Source: Alkalisalibacterium limincola (GTDB lineage Bacteria > Pseudomonadota > Gammaproteobacteria > Xanthomonadales > Xanthomonadaceae). Taken from it: a stretch of 64,000 nt of DNA. The notes under the pieces are model-generated. The model saw only the letters and a program-made list of their open reading frames with translations, had not been told where the DNA came from and made no database searches. The stretch is taken from the NCBI RefSeq assembly GCF_008017755.1, contig NZ_VRTS01000002.1:62001-126000 (forward strand), in the 5' to 3' direction. The translations under genes and the position numbers were made by a program. Shown piece by piece: positions 1 through 11,136 of this stretch; position 1 is the first letter of the stretch; each line of letters begins with the position of its first letter.

Positions 1-376
1 ACGCCGACGGCACGCCCTACCCGTGGCAGCCGCGCGAGGGCGTGTGGCGCGTGCTGGTGCTGCCGCCGGCGGGGTGCGTCTCGAACGCCTGCGTCGAGAT
101 GGTCGACACCCTTCGCCGGGTCTGGATCAGCGAGGGACGCCACGCCGACAACATGCATGTGTTGTGGTTCGGCGAGATACCGCAAGGCGCGACGACGTTC
201 CGCAACCTGTTCGCGATGCAGCCCGACGCGGCCGTGTCGGCACAGGTTCCCGAGGCCACCACCGCCGAGGCCCTGCCGGTGTTCGTCACCGACCCGTCGG
301 GCTACCTCGTGCTCCACTACCCGGCCGCTTCGACCCCAGTGGCCTCAGCCGCGACCTGCGTCGCCTGATCAAGTAA
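1..376 (+). CDS. Cytochrome-oxidase-cluster partner protein, C-terminal part (partial, frameshifted)
   Basis: The gene enters from outside the window and reads codons from base 3. The visible protein has a short beta-strand core, a CVSNAC cysteine pair about 20 residues in, and a GYLVLHYP segment near the end, which fits a thioredoxin/SCO-like fold. The frame breaks at about 323: one G appears to be missing in 'ccggccgc'. Restoring it joins GYLVLHYPAG to FDPSGLSRDLRRLIK and the stop at 374-376. In xanthomonads an unnamed protein of this kind sits directly before ctaA in the cox assembly cluster. A role in oxidase assembly is inferred from that position only. Confidence 0.6.
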   Translation, partial: RRRHALPVAAARGRVARAGAAAGGVRLERLRRDGRHPSPGLDQRGTPRRQHACVVVRRDTARRDDVPQPVRDAARRGRVGTGSRGHHRRGPAGVRHRPVGLPRAPLPGRFDPSGLSRDLRRLIK

Positions 377-397
377 CCCGGAACAAGGGCCCCATCC

Positions 398-1524
398 ATG
401 TCCCCCCATCGACATTTCCATCGCCTGGCCTGGGCCGCAGTGGCCCTGGCACTCTGCGTGAGCGTGTTCGGCGCCTTCGTGCGCCTTTCCGACGCCGGCC
501 TGGGCTGCCCGGACTGGCCGACCTGCTACGGCAAGGCCACCTGGCCGGCGGCCGAGGCGACCATTGCCGCGGCCAACGAGCGCTTCGAGCGTCCCGTCGA
601 GGTCGACAAGGCCTGGCGCGAGCAGGTGCACCGCCATATCGCCGCGCTGCTGGGCTTCATGGTGCTGGGACTGGCCGCGCTGGCCGCCCGCCGCCACCGA
701 TTCGGCCTGGCCACGGTGTTCGGTGCCAGCGCGCTGGTGGCGATCGCGATCCCGCTCTACATGCAGGAGTGGTACGTCGCCTCGACGCTGCTGGTCATCG
801 TGGCCGAGCTGGCCCTGGTGCGTTCGCGGTGCGCTCGCGCGAGGCGGACTTCAGCCGGATCGCCACGGTCACGCTGGCGGTCATCATCGTCCAGGCGATG
901 CTGGGCATGTGGACGGTGACCTGGCTGCTCAAGCCCATCGCGGTCATGGCCCACCTGCTGGGTGGGCTCACCATGGTGTCGCTGCTGAGCTGGATGGCCT
1001 GGCGTGCCACCCCGGGCGCGCAGCTGCCGCGTGCCGATGCCCATGGCCTCAGGCCGATGCTGTGGCTTGGCCTGGGCATCCTCGGGCTGCAGATCGCGCT
1101 GGGCGGCTGGACCAGCGCCAACTACGCGGCACTCTCGTGCGGTTCGGATTTCCCCACCTGCCTCGGCCAGTGGTGGCCGGAGACCGACTTCCGCGAGGGC
1201 TTCGTGATGTGGCGCGGCATCGGCGTGGACTACGAGGGTGGCCTGCTCGACGGCCCGGCGCGTGTCGCCATCCAGCTAAGCCATCGCATCTTCGCCGTCG
1301 TCGTGGCGCTGTACCTGTTCTGGCTGTCCTGGCGCCTGTGGCGCATGCCGGGCCTGCGCAGCTGGGGCGGGGCGCTGGCCGTGGGCGTGGTGCTGCAGTG
1401 GCTGCTGGGCATCGGCAACGTGGTCATGGGCCTGCCGCTGTGGATGGCCACGCTGCATACCGCCGGCGCGATCGCGCTGTTGTTCATCCTGGTCAGCCTG
1501 CTGGCGCGCCTGCGTCCGGCCTGA
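398..1524 (+). CDS. ctaA: Heme A synthase CtaA/COX15 (frameshifted in this assembly)
   Basis: Integral membrane enzyme that oxidises the C8 methyl group of heme O to give heme A for aa3-type oxidases. The product begins [12 protein letters not shown], followed by a transmembrane helix and the [12 protein letters not shown] segment typical of the family. Putative heme-ligand histidines lie in VHRH (H77/H79), AHLLGG, SHRIFAV and LHTAGA. The reading frame shifts near 820, where one G appears lost ('gtgcg' for 'gtggcg'). With it restored the protein is 375 residues, normal for COX15. It lies 21 bases after the preceding gene and is followed by cyoE, the usual heme O to heme A pair. Confidence 0.93.
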
Positions 1525-1609
1525 CCCCCGTGGTGCCCGGCCACCGGATGCTTGTCATCCGGCGGCGGGGCACCGCACCCTTGTGCGCACTCCGAGCCCA
1601 GCGAGCCCC

Positions 1610-2497
1610 ATGTCTTCGATCGCCAGCCAGTACTTCGAGCTGACCAAGCCACGCGTGGTCGCCCTGATCGTGTTCACCGCGGTCATCGGCATGTTCCTGG
1701 CCACGCCGGCGATGCCGCCGTGGCAGGCGCTGGTGTTCGGCAGCCTGGGCATCTGGCTGGCCGCCTCCTCGGCGGCGGCGATCAACCACCTGCTCGATCA
1801 GCGCATCGACGCGATCATGGCCCGCACCTCGGCGCGGCCGCTGCCCAGCGGCTCGCTGAGCTCGCGCCAGGTGCTGGTGTTCGCGATCGTGCTCGGGGCG
1901 GTGTCGATGCTGCTGTTGGCCTGGCAGGTCAATGCGTTGACCGCGTGGCTCACCTTCGCTTCGCTGATCGGCTATGCGATCGTCTATACCGGCTGGCTCA
2001 AGCGCGCCACGCCGCAGAACATCGTCATCGGCGGTCTGGCCGGCGCTGCCCCGCCGGCGTTGGGCTGGGTGGCGGTCACCGGCCACCTGCACCCGCATGC
2101 GCTGCTGCTGGTCCTGATCATCTTCGTGTGGACGCCGCCGCATTTCTGGGCGCTGGCGATCTTCCGCCGCGACGACTACGCCCGCGCGATGATCCCGATG
2201 CTGCCGGTCACCCACGGCGTGACCTACACGCGCTGGCAGATCCTGTTCTACACCGTGCTGCTGGTCGCGGTGACCGTGCTGCCCTGGGCCACCGGCATGA
2301 GCGGCACGTTCTACCTCGGAGGTGCGCTGCTGCTGGGCGGCGTGTTCCTGTGGTACGCGATCCGGTTGCTCAACCCGCCCAACGAGCTGTACGCGATGAA
2401 GGTGTTCAACTACTCGATCGTCTACCTGATGGCCTTGTTCGCCTTCCTGCTGGTCGACCACTGGCTGCTTCCCGGCGCGGGCTTCCCGGTGCCCTGA
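1610..2497 (+). CDS. cyoE: Protoheme IX farnesyltransferase (heme O synthase)
   Basis: Membrane prenyltransferase that adds a farnesyl group to heme b to make heme O, the substrate of the upstream CtaA. The 295-residue protein opens with [19 protein letters not shown]. It has the first polyprenyl-diphosphate/Mg site [20 protein letters not shown] (about residues 59-79) and the second conserved block [17 protein letters not shown]. Several hydrophobic helices follow, with the conserved [10 protein letters not shown] segment in the middle. The ATG at 1610 is preferred over an in-frame GTG at 1583 because family members start just before the YxxLTKPRV block. Confidence 0.95.
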   Translation: MSSIASQYFELTKPRVVALIVFTAVIGMFLATPAMPPWQALVFGSLGIWLAASSAAAINHLLDQRIDAIMARTSARPLPSGSLSSRQVLVFAIVLGAVSMLLLAWQVNALTAWLTFASLIGYAIVYTGWLKRATPQNIVIGGLAGAAPPALGWVAVTGHLHPHALLLVLIIFVWTPPHFWALAIFRRDDYARAMIPMLPVTHGVTYTRWQILFYTVLLVAVTVLPWATGMSGTFYLGGALLLGGVFLWYAIRLLNPPNELYAMKVFNYSIVYLMALFAFLLVDHWLLPGAGFPVP

Positions 2498-2522
2498 TCG
2501 GTGCCCCGGGCCGCTGCGCGGC

Positions 2523-2987
2523 CTACTCCTGCATCCGGTTGCCCTTCGCCAGCCGGTCATAGAGCACCACGTTGACGCTGGCGGCCAGGTTCATGCAGCC
2601 GATGGTGGGGATGTAGACCACGTCGCGGCACCATTCGCGGATCTCGCGGGTCTTCGCCAGTTGCTCGTCCTCGGAACCGAAGATGTAGAACGCGCGGCGC
2701 GGGTGGCGGTAGCGCGGCAGCTCCACGGCACCCTCGACCATCTCCACGGCCACCGGCACGCAGCCCAGCGGCAGCACGTCCTGCAGCCGTTCCACGCCGA
2801 TCAGCGGGATGTGGTCGCTGACGCGCTTGGTGTCGGTGACGAACTGCTTGGCGCGGTCGTAGCGCGTGCCGGTGTAGAACACCGACGCCACGCCGTAGCA
2901 GCCGGCCGCGCGCATGATCGCGCCGACGTTCTCGGGCGATTTCGGGTTGATCAGGCCGATGCAGCTGAAGCCTTCGGGTTGGGTCAT
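2523..2987 (-). CDS. TrmH-family (SPOUT) RNA methyltransferase
   Basis: A 154-residue SAM-dependent RNA ribose methyltransferase of the small TrmL-like size class. The three SPOUT motifs are visible: INPKSPENVGAIMRAAG (residues about 12-28), a variant FGSEDEQL (usually FGPE..G) and the knot segment IPTIGCMNLAASVNVVLY near the C terminus. There is no N-terminal RNA-binding extension, which fits the TrmL/TrmJ-core type. The target base cannot be read from the sequence. It starts 5 bases after the stop of the S9 peptidase gene and is probably co-transcribed with it. Confidence 0.82.
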   Translation of the reverse strand: MTQPEGFSCIGLINPKSPENVGAIMRAAGCYGVASVFYTGTRYDRAKQFVTDTKRVSDHIPLIGVERLQDVLPLGCVPVAVEMVEGAVELPRYRHPRRAFYIFGSEDEQLAKTREIREWCRDVVYIPTIGCMNLAASVNVVLYDRLAKGNRMQE

Positions 2988-2991
2988 CGGA

Positions 2992-4948
<1,957 letters not shown>

Positions 4949-5085
4949 CCGGTGATGGGACAACCCCCGAGACTAACCTCCCGCGGCGATGCCGGCTCTG
5001 GTCCATAAGTCACGGCTGTCGCCCCGGCTGGCCGGTGGCATGCTCTGCCCCGGGGTGGGATCCGGAGCCGGTATGGAACTGCAGC

Positions 5086-6219
5086 ATGAATGACACGCGA
5101 TCGGACCGACGGCGCCTGCTCAAGGGCCTGGGCGCAGCGGCCGCAACGGCCCTCGTGCCTGCATGGGCCCGGGCGGGCGGCGCCAGCCCCTCGACGCCCA
5201 CCGATGCGCTGGTCATCGACGCCCTGGCTTCACCGCTGGGACAGCGCCGCGAGCGCGGCGCCTTGATCGGGAATGAGGAACTGGCCCAGCTGATGGCCTC
5301 GGGCCTGGCGGCGCTGCATCTTTCGGCCGGCCCGGTGGGCCGGGAAGAGGGTGCGTGGGACGCCACGCGCGAGGCCCTGGAGCGTTGGCGGCGCGAGGTG
5401 CAGGCCAGGCCGCGCCATCTGTTGCATGTGCAGGGCCCGGGCGACATGCGCCGTGCGCGCGACACCGGGCGCGTGGGCCTGGTGCTGGGCATGCAGGACG
5501 CCGTCGCGCTGGAAGGCGACGCGACGCGCCTGGACGTGCTGCGCGGGGCCGGCCTGCGCGTCGTGCAGCTGACCTACAACGGCCGCAACCGGGTCGGCGA
5601 CGGCTGCCTGGTCGAGGACGACCGGGGGCTGAGCGGGTTCGGCCGGGAGGTGCTGGCGCGCGCCGAGGACCAGCGCCTGCTGGTGGACCTGTCCCACAGC
5701 AGCGAGCGCACCTGCCTCGACGCGCTGCAGGCGGCACGCCGGCCCCTGGCCATCACCCACACCGGCTGCATGGCCCTTGCCAGGAATCCGCGCAACAAGA
5801 CCGATGCCGAGCTGCGGGCGCTGGCCGAGCGCGGCGGCGTGGTCGGCATCTACTTCATGCCGTTCCTGCGCGAGGAGGGCCAACCCCATGCGGTGGACGT
5901 GATCCGCCATGTCGAGCACGCCATCGACGTGTGCGGCGAGGACCACGTCGGCATCGGCACCGACGGCCAGGTTGGCGCGATCGACGTCGACGAGGAGTAC
6001 CGCAGGCGCTTCGCCGAGACGATCCGGATGCGCCGCGAGGCGGGCATCTCGGCACCGGGCGAGCGCGAGGACGTGTTCATCTTCGTCCCGGACCTCAATG
6101 CGCCGAGCCGCTACCGGATGCTGGCACGCATGCTGGCGCGACGCGGGCACAGTGGGCAGCGGATCGACAAGGTGCTGGGCATGAACATGCTCAGGGTCAT
6201 GGAGCAGGCCTTGGCCTGA
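5086..6219 (+). CDS. Tat-exported M19 (membrane dipeptidase-like) protein
   Basis: A 377-residue member of the renal dipeptidase family. It starts MNDTRSDRRRLLKGLGAAAA, a twin-arginine signal followed by an alanine-rich segment, so the protein is likely exported folded. Recognisable metal-site elements are the Glu in MQDAVALEGD, His in DLSHSS, His in ITHTGC and Asp in GIGTDGQV. The N-terminal HxD pair that normally binds the first zinc is absent: the equivalent stretch reads ALVIDALASPLG. Activity may therefore be altered or need a single metal. Divergent from the S9 peptidase and convergent with dnaG. Confidence 0.85.
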   Translation: MNDTRSDRRRLLKGLGAAAATALVPAWARAGGASPSTPTDALVIDALASPLGQRRERGALIGNEELAQLMASGLAALHLSAGPVGREEGAWDATREALERWRREVQARPRHLLHVQGPGDMRRARDTGRVGLVLGMQDAVALEGDATRLDVLRGAGLRVVQLTYNGRNRVGDGCLVEDDRGLSGFGREVLARAEDQRLLVDLSHSSERTCLDALQAARRPLAITHTGCMALARNPRNKTDAELRALAERGGVVGIYFMPFLREEGQPHAVDVIRHVEHAIDVCGEDHVGIGTDGQVGAIDVDEEYRRRFAETIRMRREAGISAPGEREDVFIFVPDLNAPSRYRMLARMLARRGHSGQRIDKVLGMNMLRVMEQALA

Positions 6220-6225
6220 GCGGGC

Positions 6226-7953
6226 TCAGCGCTGCGCGCGCTGCACCAGCAGTTCGCGCAGCTCGGCCTTGCCGGTGTCGTCCAGCGGACCGGCCGCCTG
6301 CAGCTGGCTGATGCGCTGGACGATCCGCGTGCGGGCCAGGCTGGCCAACGCATCGTGGAACTCGCTGCGCCAGGCCGCGGCCTCGCCCGGCAGGTCGGCC
6401 ACGGCCAGCTTCTGCAACGCCGCGCCTTCCGGCCGCTCCGCGAAGTGCTCCAGCAGGGCCCCGGTGGTGATGCCGGGGCGCTGGCGGGCCAGCGTGATCA
6501 TGTCCACGAGCAGGCCGACGCCGGGCTGGTCGAGGTCCTGGAAGGCATAGGGCGGCGCGGCCTCCTCCGCCAGCGACGGCTGTTGCAGCAGCATCTGGAT
6601 CGCGCTGCGCACGACGCTGCGCCGCTGGCCGCCGGGAAGGCCCGGCCCCCGAGCCGGAGGGGCGGGCGACGCCTGGCCGCGAGCGGGCGCCTCGGCCGCG
6701 CCAACGCCGGTGAGCGTGTGCAACTGCGCGAGCATCAGGTCGCGGAACGCGCCGTCCGGGATGCGCTCGAGCATGGGTCGGGCGCGTTCGGCGAGCCGGG
6801 CCCGTCCATCGAGGGTGTTGAGGTTGACCTCATGGCCCAGCTCGGCGAACACGAACTCGCTCAGCGGCGTGGCGGACTTCAGGCGTGCGTCGAAGCCCTG
6901 GGCACCCTCGGCGCGCACGATGGAGTCGGGGTCCTCGCCTTCGGGCAGGAACAGGTAGAAGGCCTGGCGGCCGTCGCGCATGCGCGGCAGCACCGACTCC
7001 ACCGCCTTCCAGGCCGCGGCACGGCCTGCGCGGTCGCCATCGAAGCAGAAATAGACGTCGGCCGCGTTGCGGAACAGCAGTTCGGCGTGGTCGGGCGTGG
7101 TCGCGGTGCCCAGCGTCGCCACCGCCTCGGTGACGCCGAACTGGAACAGCGAAACGACGTCCATGTAGCCCTCGACCACGATGAGGCGCGCGATCTTCGC
7201 GTGCGCCTGGCGCACCTGCCACAGGCCGTACAGTTCGCGCCCCTTGTGGAACAGGGCGGTTTCGGGGGAGTTGAGGTACTTCGGCCCGTCGTCCTTCTCC
7301 AGCACCCGGCCGCCGAAGGCGATGACGCGCCCGCGGCGGTCGTGGATCGGGAACATGATGCGGCTGCGGAACTTGTCGTAGACGCGACCGGAATCACTCG
7401 TGGACAGCAGGCCCGCCCGGTCGAGCAGCTTCAGGCGGCGCTCGTCGGTGCCGAGTGCGGTCTTGAGCGCGTCCCAGGACTCCGCCGCCCAGCCGATGCC
7501 GAAGCGCTCGGCCGTGGCCGCGTCGACGCCGCGTCGCTGCAGGTAGGCGCTGGCACCGGCGTTGCCGGCCAGCTGGCCACGGAAGAATGCCTGCGCGGCC
7601 TCCAGCGCGGCATAGAGGTCGCGCACCTCGCCGCTCTGGTTCACCTGGCGCGTCTCGCGCGGCACCTCCATGCCGGCGCGCGCGGCCAGGTCCTCGACCG
7701 CGTCGAGGAACTCCATGCGCTCGTAGTCCATCAGGAAGCGGATCACGGTGCCGTGCGCCCCGCAGCCGAAGCAGTGGTAGAACTGCTTGGTCGGGCTGAC
7801 GGTGAAGCTGGGCGTGCGCTCGTCGTGGAACGGACAGCGGGCGTGGTATTCGCGGCCGGCGCGCTTGAGCGGCACCCGCGAACCGATCACCTCGACGATG
7901 TCGGTGCGGGCGACGATGTCGTCGATGAACGCGTCGGGGATGCGGCCTGCCAT
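6226..7953 (-). CDS. dnaG: DNA primase
   Basis: Synthesises RNA primers at the replication fork in complex with DnaB. The 575-residue protein has the full domain order. There is an N-terminal zinc ribbon (C40, H43, C61, C64), then the RNA polymerase core with DKFRSRIMFPIHDRRGRVIAFGG-type motifs. A Toprim centre follows (VVEGYMDVV glutamate and FCFDGDRAG aspartates), then a Pro/Ala-rich linker at about 410-430 and the C-terminal helicase-binding domain. It is the last gene of a leftward cluster rpsU-yqeY-yihY-dnaG, 24 bases after yihY. Its start MAGRIPDAFIDDIV matches the family. Confidence 0.97.
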   Translation of the reverse strand: MAGRIPDAFIDDIVARTDIVEVIGSRVPLKRAGREYHARCPFHDERTPSFTVSPTKQFYHCFGCGAHGTVIRFLMDYERMEFLDAVEDLAARAGMEVPRETRQVNQSGEVRDLYAALEAAQAFFRGQLAGNAGASAYLQRRGVDAATAERFGIGWAAESWDALKTALGTDERRLKLLDRAGLLSTSDSGRVYDKFRSRIMFPIHDRRGRVIAFGGRVLEKDDGPKYLNSPETALFHKGRELYGLWQVRQAHAKIARLIVVEGYMDVVSLFQFGVTEAVATLGTATTPDHAELLFRNAADVYFCFDGDRAGRAAAWKAVESVLPRMRDGRQAFYLFLPEGEDPDSIVRAEGAQGFDARLKSATPLSEFVFAELGHEVNLNTLDGRARLAERARPMLERIPDGAFRDLMLAQLHTLTGVGAAEAPARGQASPAPPARGPGLPGGQRRSVVRSAIQMLLQQPSLAEEAAPPYAFQDLDQPGVGLLVDMITLARQRPGITTGALLEHFAERPEGAALQKLAVADLPGEAAAWRSEFHDALASLARTRIVQRISQLQAAGPLDDTGKAELRELLVQRAQR

Positions 7954-7977
7954 CGCGCGATTATAGGGCCCGGCCCG

Positions 7978-8853
7978 CTACCAGGGCTGTGCCGCCCGGC
8001 CCTGCTTGCGCATCTCGTCGAACATCGCCGTCATCAGCGCGCCGGAGAAGAACACGATCGCGCTGTAGTAGATCCACACCAGCAGCACCACCAGGCCACC
8101 GGCCGGCCCGTACGCGCTGCCCAGCGCGGCATGGCCCAGGTACAGGCCGATCGCCCAGCGGCCGACGAGGAACAGGGCCGCGGTGATGAAACCGCCCGCC
8201 ATCGACAGCTTCCAGCCGGCCGGGCGGTCGGGCAGCACGTGGTACACGGTGCCGAACACGAGTCCGTACAGGACGAACGCGATCAGCGTGGAGTACACCG
8301 TCGTGCCCCCGGGCAACTGGTCGATGACGAGCTGCAGCACGGCGTGGGCGATCATCGACACCACGATGAGGAAGCCCAGGCCGAAGACCACGCCCATGCC
8401 GATCAGGCGCTTGCGCAGGAACCCCAGGACGCCACCCAGGGCCTGGTTCTCGGCCCGGAATATGCGGTTTAGCGCCTGCTGTAGCTGGGCAAACACGATC
8501 GACGCGCCGAACAGCAGCACCAGGCCGCCGAGCACGGCAGCCATGGAGCCGGTGTCGGGCGTGGCCGACGCGTTGTCGACGATCATCTGTGCGGTGTTCT
8601 TCGCCTCCGGGCCGGCCAGCATGTCGATCTGCTTGAAGAATTCGTCCTTGGCCGCCGGCAGCAGGAACGTGGTGCCCCACAGCAGCAGGAGCACCAGCGG
8701 AGCCAGGGACAGCAGCGTGTAGAAGGAGATCGAGGCCGAGATCGACAGGATGTAGGTGTCGCTGAAGCGGGCGGCCACCCGCGCCGGGAAGCTGTTGCGC
8801 AGCCTCTCGAGCATCCCCTTGGCCCAGGCAATCGCGGCGCGTTTGCTCGCCAT
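7978..8853 (-). CDS. yihY: YihY/UPF0761 family inner-membrane protein
   Basis: A 291-residue multi-pass membrane protein with about six hydrophobic helices. It carries the family segments ISASISFYTLLSLAPLVLL, an FGASIVFAQLQQALNRIF stretch and a C-terminal YYSAIVFFSGAL. Members were once called ribonuclease BN, but that activity belongs to another gene; the true function is unsettled and some relatives are proposed transporters. It lies 6 bases downstream of yqeY and 24 bases upstream of dnaG, so it appears to be an insertion in the macromolecular synthesis operon. Confidence 0.9.
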   Translation of the reverse strand: MASKRAAIAWAKGMLERLRNSFPARVAARFSDTYILSISASISFYTLLSLAPLVLLLLWGTTFLLPAAKDEFFKQIDMLAGPEAKNTAQMIVDNASATPDTGSMAAVLGGLVLLFGASIVFAQLQQALNRIFRAENQALGGVLGFLRKRLIGMGVVFGLGFLIVVSMIAHAVLQLVIDQLPGGTTVYSTLIAFVLYGLVFGTVYHVLPDRPAGWKLSMAGGFITAALFLVGRWAIGLYLGHAALGSAYGPAGGLVVLLVWIYYSAIVFFSGALMTAMFDEMRKQGRAAQPW

Positions 8854-8859
8854 GGCCGC

Positions 8860-9306
8860 TCAGCCGGCCAGCCGCCGCTTCACCAGGGCCGAAACCTGGC
8901 CCATGTCGGCACGCCCGGCCGCGGCCGTCTTCACCGCCGCCATGACCCGGCCCATGTCCTGCGGCCCCTGGGCACCGGTGTCGGCCACCACCTTGTCGAC
9001 CAGCGCGGCCAGTTCGGCCTCGCCCAGCGGCTCGGGCAGGTAGGCCTGGATGACGCCGATCTCGTAGCGCTCCACGGCGGCCAGGTCCTCGCGGCCGGCC
9101 TTCTCGTACTGCTCGACCGAGTCGCGGCGCTGCTTGAGCATCTTCTCGAGCACCGCCATGACCTGGGGCTCGTCGAGCTCGATGCGCTCGTCGACCTCGC
9201 GCTGCTGGATCGCGGCCTGCATCAGGCGGATCACGCCGAGGCGGTCCTTCTCGCCGGCCTTCATGGCGGTCTTCATGTCGCTGGAAAGCTGGGTCTTGAG
9301 GCTCAT
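8860..9306 (-). CDS. yqeY: GatB/YqeY domain protein
   Basis: A 148-residue all-helical protein matching the YqeY family, which is the tRNA-interacting tail domain of GatB in stand-alone form. It starts MSLKTQLSSDMKTAMKAGEK and contains the conserved LGVIRLMQAAI segment and a C-terminal GRADMGQVSALVKRRL tail. The family often follows rpsU. Here it lies 93 bases downstream of rpsU, beyond a hairpin terminator that probably lowers read-through. A role in amidotransferase-like tRNA handling is family knowledge, not proven. Confidence 0.93.
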   Translation of the reverse strand: MSLKTQLSSDMKTAMKAGEKDRLGVIRLMQAAIQQREVDERIELDEPQVMAVLEKMLKQRRDSVEQYEKAGREDLAAVERYEIGVIQAYLPEPLGEAELAALVDKVVADTGAQGPQDMGRVMAAVKTAAAGRADMGQVSALVKRRLAG

Positions 9307-9344
9307 GCGGGGGTCCCTTCTACATGCTTGCGATTTCGGAAACG

Positions 9345-9380
9345 AAAAAAAGCCGGCGGCGCCCAGGGCGCGGCCGGCTT
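9345..9380 (-). terminator. Intrinsic terminator/attenuator after rpsU
   Basis: On the minus strand a long GC-rich inverted repeat (AAGCCGGC ... GCCGGCTT with an inner GCGCCC/GGGCGC pairing) runs directly into seven T residues. It lies between the rpsU stop at 9400 and the yqeY start at 9306. This matches the classical arrangement in which a partly efficient terminator after rpsU keeps S21 expression far above the downstream primase gene. Confidence 0.85.
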
Positions 9381-9399
9381 GATCACCAGGCGCAGCGGC

Positions 9400-9615
9400 T
9401 CAGTACAGGCGCTGCTTCTTGGTCACGTCGCGGCCCACGCGACGCAGGTGACGCTTGACCGCGGCGGCACGCTTGCGCTTGCGCTCCTGGGTCGGCTTCT
9501 CGTAAAACTCGCGCTTGCGGGTCTCGGCCAGGACACCGGCCTTTTCGCAGGTGCGCTTGAAGCGACGCAGCGCAAACTCGAACGGCTCGTTTTCGCGGAC
9601 TTTGACAGACGGCAT
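9400..9615 (-). CDS. rpsU: 30S ribosomal protein S21
   Basis: A 71-residue basic ribosomal protein, [20 protein letters not shown], ending in an Arg/Lys-rich tail ([15 protein letters not shown]). S21 helps base-pair the anti-Shine-Dalgarno region with mRNA at initiation. The size and sequence are typical of gammaproteobacteria. It heads the leftward rpsU-yqeY-yihY-dnaG cluster and is divergent from tsaD, an arrangement conserved across gammaproteobacteria. Confidence 0.98.
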   Translation of the reverse strand: MPSVKVRENEPFEFALRRFKRTCEKAGVLAETRKREFYEKPTQERKRKRAAAVKRHLRRVGRDVTKKQRLY

Positions 9616-9745
9616 GATGACTCCGGAGTGGGGTTTCGGCCCGGTCCAACGGGCGAGCCGCGTATGATACTCGCCTGAATCCGCCGCATGCAAGTCCTTC
9701 GCCCCTCGGGGCAAGCGCCCGGCCTGCGGCCCATGGAGCACTGTG
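9616..9745. promoter_or_regulatory. Divergent promoter region between rpsU and tsaD
   Basis: The 130-base gap separates two divergent housekeeping genes. A TATGAT hexamer at 9663-9668 on the plus strand overlaps TATCAT on the minus strand, so both directions have a plausible -10 element within one AT-richer patch. Clear -35 hexamers were not seen. Start sites for both genes are expected here; exact positions cannot be read from the sequence. Confidence 0.4.
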
Positions 9746-10771
9746 ATGATCGTACTAGGCATCGAAACCTCCTGCGACGAAACCGGAGTGGCGCTCTACG
9801 ACACCCGGCGCGGCCTGCTCGCGCACGCGCTGTACAGCCAGGTGAAGCTGCATGCCGAGTACGGCGGGGTCGTGCCCGAGCTGGCCAGCCGCGACCATGT
9901 GCGCAGGTTGCTGCCGCTCGTCCGCGGGATCCTGGCCGAGTCCGGGCTGGGGGTCGGCGACCTCGACGGGGTGGCCTACACCGCCGGCCCCGGGCTGGTC
10001 GGTGCCCTGCTGGTCGGGGCCGGCGTGGCCCGCGCGCTGGCCTGGGCGCTGCAGGTGCCGGCCATCGGCGTGCACCACATGGAGGGCCATCTGCTGGCCC
10101 CCCTGCTGGAGGACACCGGCAGCGAACCGCCGCTGGAGCCGCCCTTCGTCGCGTTGCTGGTGTCGGGCGGCCACACCCAGCTGGTGGCGGTCGATGCGAT
10201 CGGCGACTACCGGCTGCTGGGCGAGACGCTGGACGATGCCGCCGGCGAGGCCTTCGACAAGACCGCGAAGCTGATGGGCCTGCCGTATCCCGGCGGGCCG
10301 GTGCTGGCGAAGCTGGCCGGGGAAGGGCGTGCAGGCGCGTTCAGGTTCTCGCGGCCGATGACCGACCGGCCCGGCCTGGACTTCAGCTTCTCGGGACTCA
10401 AGACCCAGGTGCTCTTGGCCTGGCAAAAGTCCGACCAGACCGACCAGACCCGCGCCGACATCGCCCGGGCCTTCGAGGAGGCGGTGGTCGACACGCTGGT
10501 GATCAAGTGCGAGCGCGCGCTGCAGCAAAGCGGCCACCGGCGCCTGATCGTCGCCGGCGGCGTCGGCGCGAACCGGCGCCTGCGTTCGGAACTGGTCGAG
10601 CGGGGTGCCCGGATCGGGGCCCGGGTGTACTTCCCGCGCCCGGAGTTCTGCACCGACAACGGCGCGATGATCGCGTTCGCCGGCGCACTGCGCCTGCAGG
10701 CCGGCCTGTCGGAGCCCGACGAGGTGCGCGTGCAGCCGCGCTGGGACATGGCCACGCTGGAGGCGATCTGA
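9746..10771 (+). CDS. tsaD: tRNA N6-adenosine threonylcarbamoyltransferase TsaD
   Basis: Transfers the threonylcarbamoyl group to A37 of ANN-decoding tRNAs (t6A), with TsaB and TsaE. The 341-residue protein has the ASKHA signature [14 protein letters not shown] at the N terminus, the iron/metal [10 protein letters not shown] histidines, SGGHTQLV, and [10 protein letters not shown]. The C-terminal blocks are [12 protein letters not shown] and [10 protein letters not shown]. The ATG at 9746 is chosen over the GTG at 9743. Its TGA overlaps the folB ATG (ATGA), indicating translational coupling. Confidence 0.97.
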   Translation: MIVLGIETSCDETGVALYDTRRGLLAHALYSQVKLHAEYGGVVPELASRDHVRRLLPLVRGILAESGLGVGDLDGVAYTAGPGLVGALLVGAGVARALAWALQVPAIGVHHMEGHLLAPLLEDTGSEPPLEPPFVALLVSGGHTQLVAVDAIGDYRLLGETLDDAAGEAFDKTAKLMGLPYPGGPVLAKLAGEGRAGAFRFSRPMTDRPGLDFSFSGLKTQVLLAWQKSDQTDQTRADIARAFEEAVVDTLVIKCERALQQSGHRRLIVAGGVGANRRLRSELVERGARIGARVYFPRPEFCTDNGAMIAFAGALRLQAGLSEPDEVRVQPRWDMATLEAI

Positions 10772-11136
10772 TGGACCGCGTGTTCATCCGGGGCCTGCGG
10801 GTGGAGGCGTTGATCGGCGTGTACGAGCGTGAGCGCGAGGCCCGCCAGCCGTTGTCGCTCGACCTCGAGCTGGCGTTCGACAACCGCATTCCCGCCGCCA
10901 GCGACGATCTCTCCGACACGCTCGACTACGCCGAGATCAGCCAGGCCCTGCGCGACCTGGCCGGTGCCGGGCGCCACCTGCTGCTGGAAACGCTGGCCGA
11001 GGAAATGGCCGTGCTGCTCAACCGGCGCTTCGAGGTGCGCAGCCTGGTGCTGAGCATCGACAAGCCCGAGGCCGCCGCGGCGCTGGGTTGCGCCCACGTC
11101 GGGGTGCGCATCGAGCGGGACTTCGCGGGCGCATGA
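10771..11136 (+). CDS. folB: Dihydroneopterin aldolase
   Basis: Cleaves 7,8-dihydroneopterin to 6-hydroxymethyl-dihydropterin in folate synthesis. The 121-residue protein begins [19 protein letters not shown], the usual start with the catalytic-region GVYERER motif, and has DYAEISQALRDL and LLETLAEEMA. The conserved C-terminal lysine lies in SIDKPEAA. ATGA overlap with tsaD and a 4-base overlap with the following folK-like gene show a tight three-gene transcription unit. Confidence 0.95.
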   Translation: MDRVFIRGLRVEALIGVYEREREARQPLSLDLELAFDNRIPAASDDLSDTLDYAEISQALRDLAGAGRHLLLETLAEEMAVLLNRRFEVRSLVLSIDKPEAAAALGCAHVGVRIERDFAGA

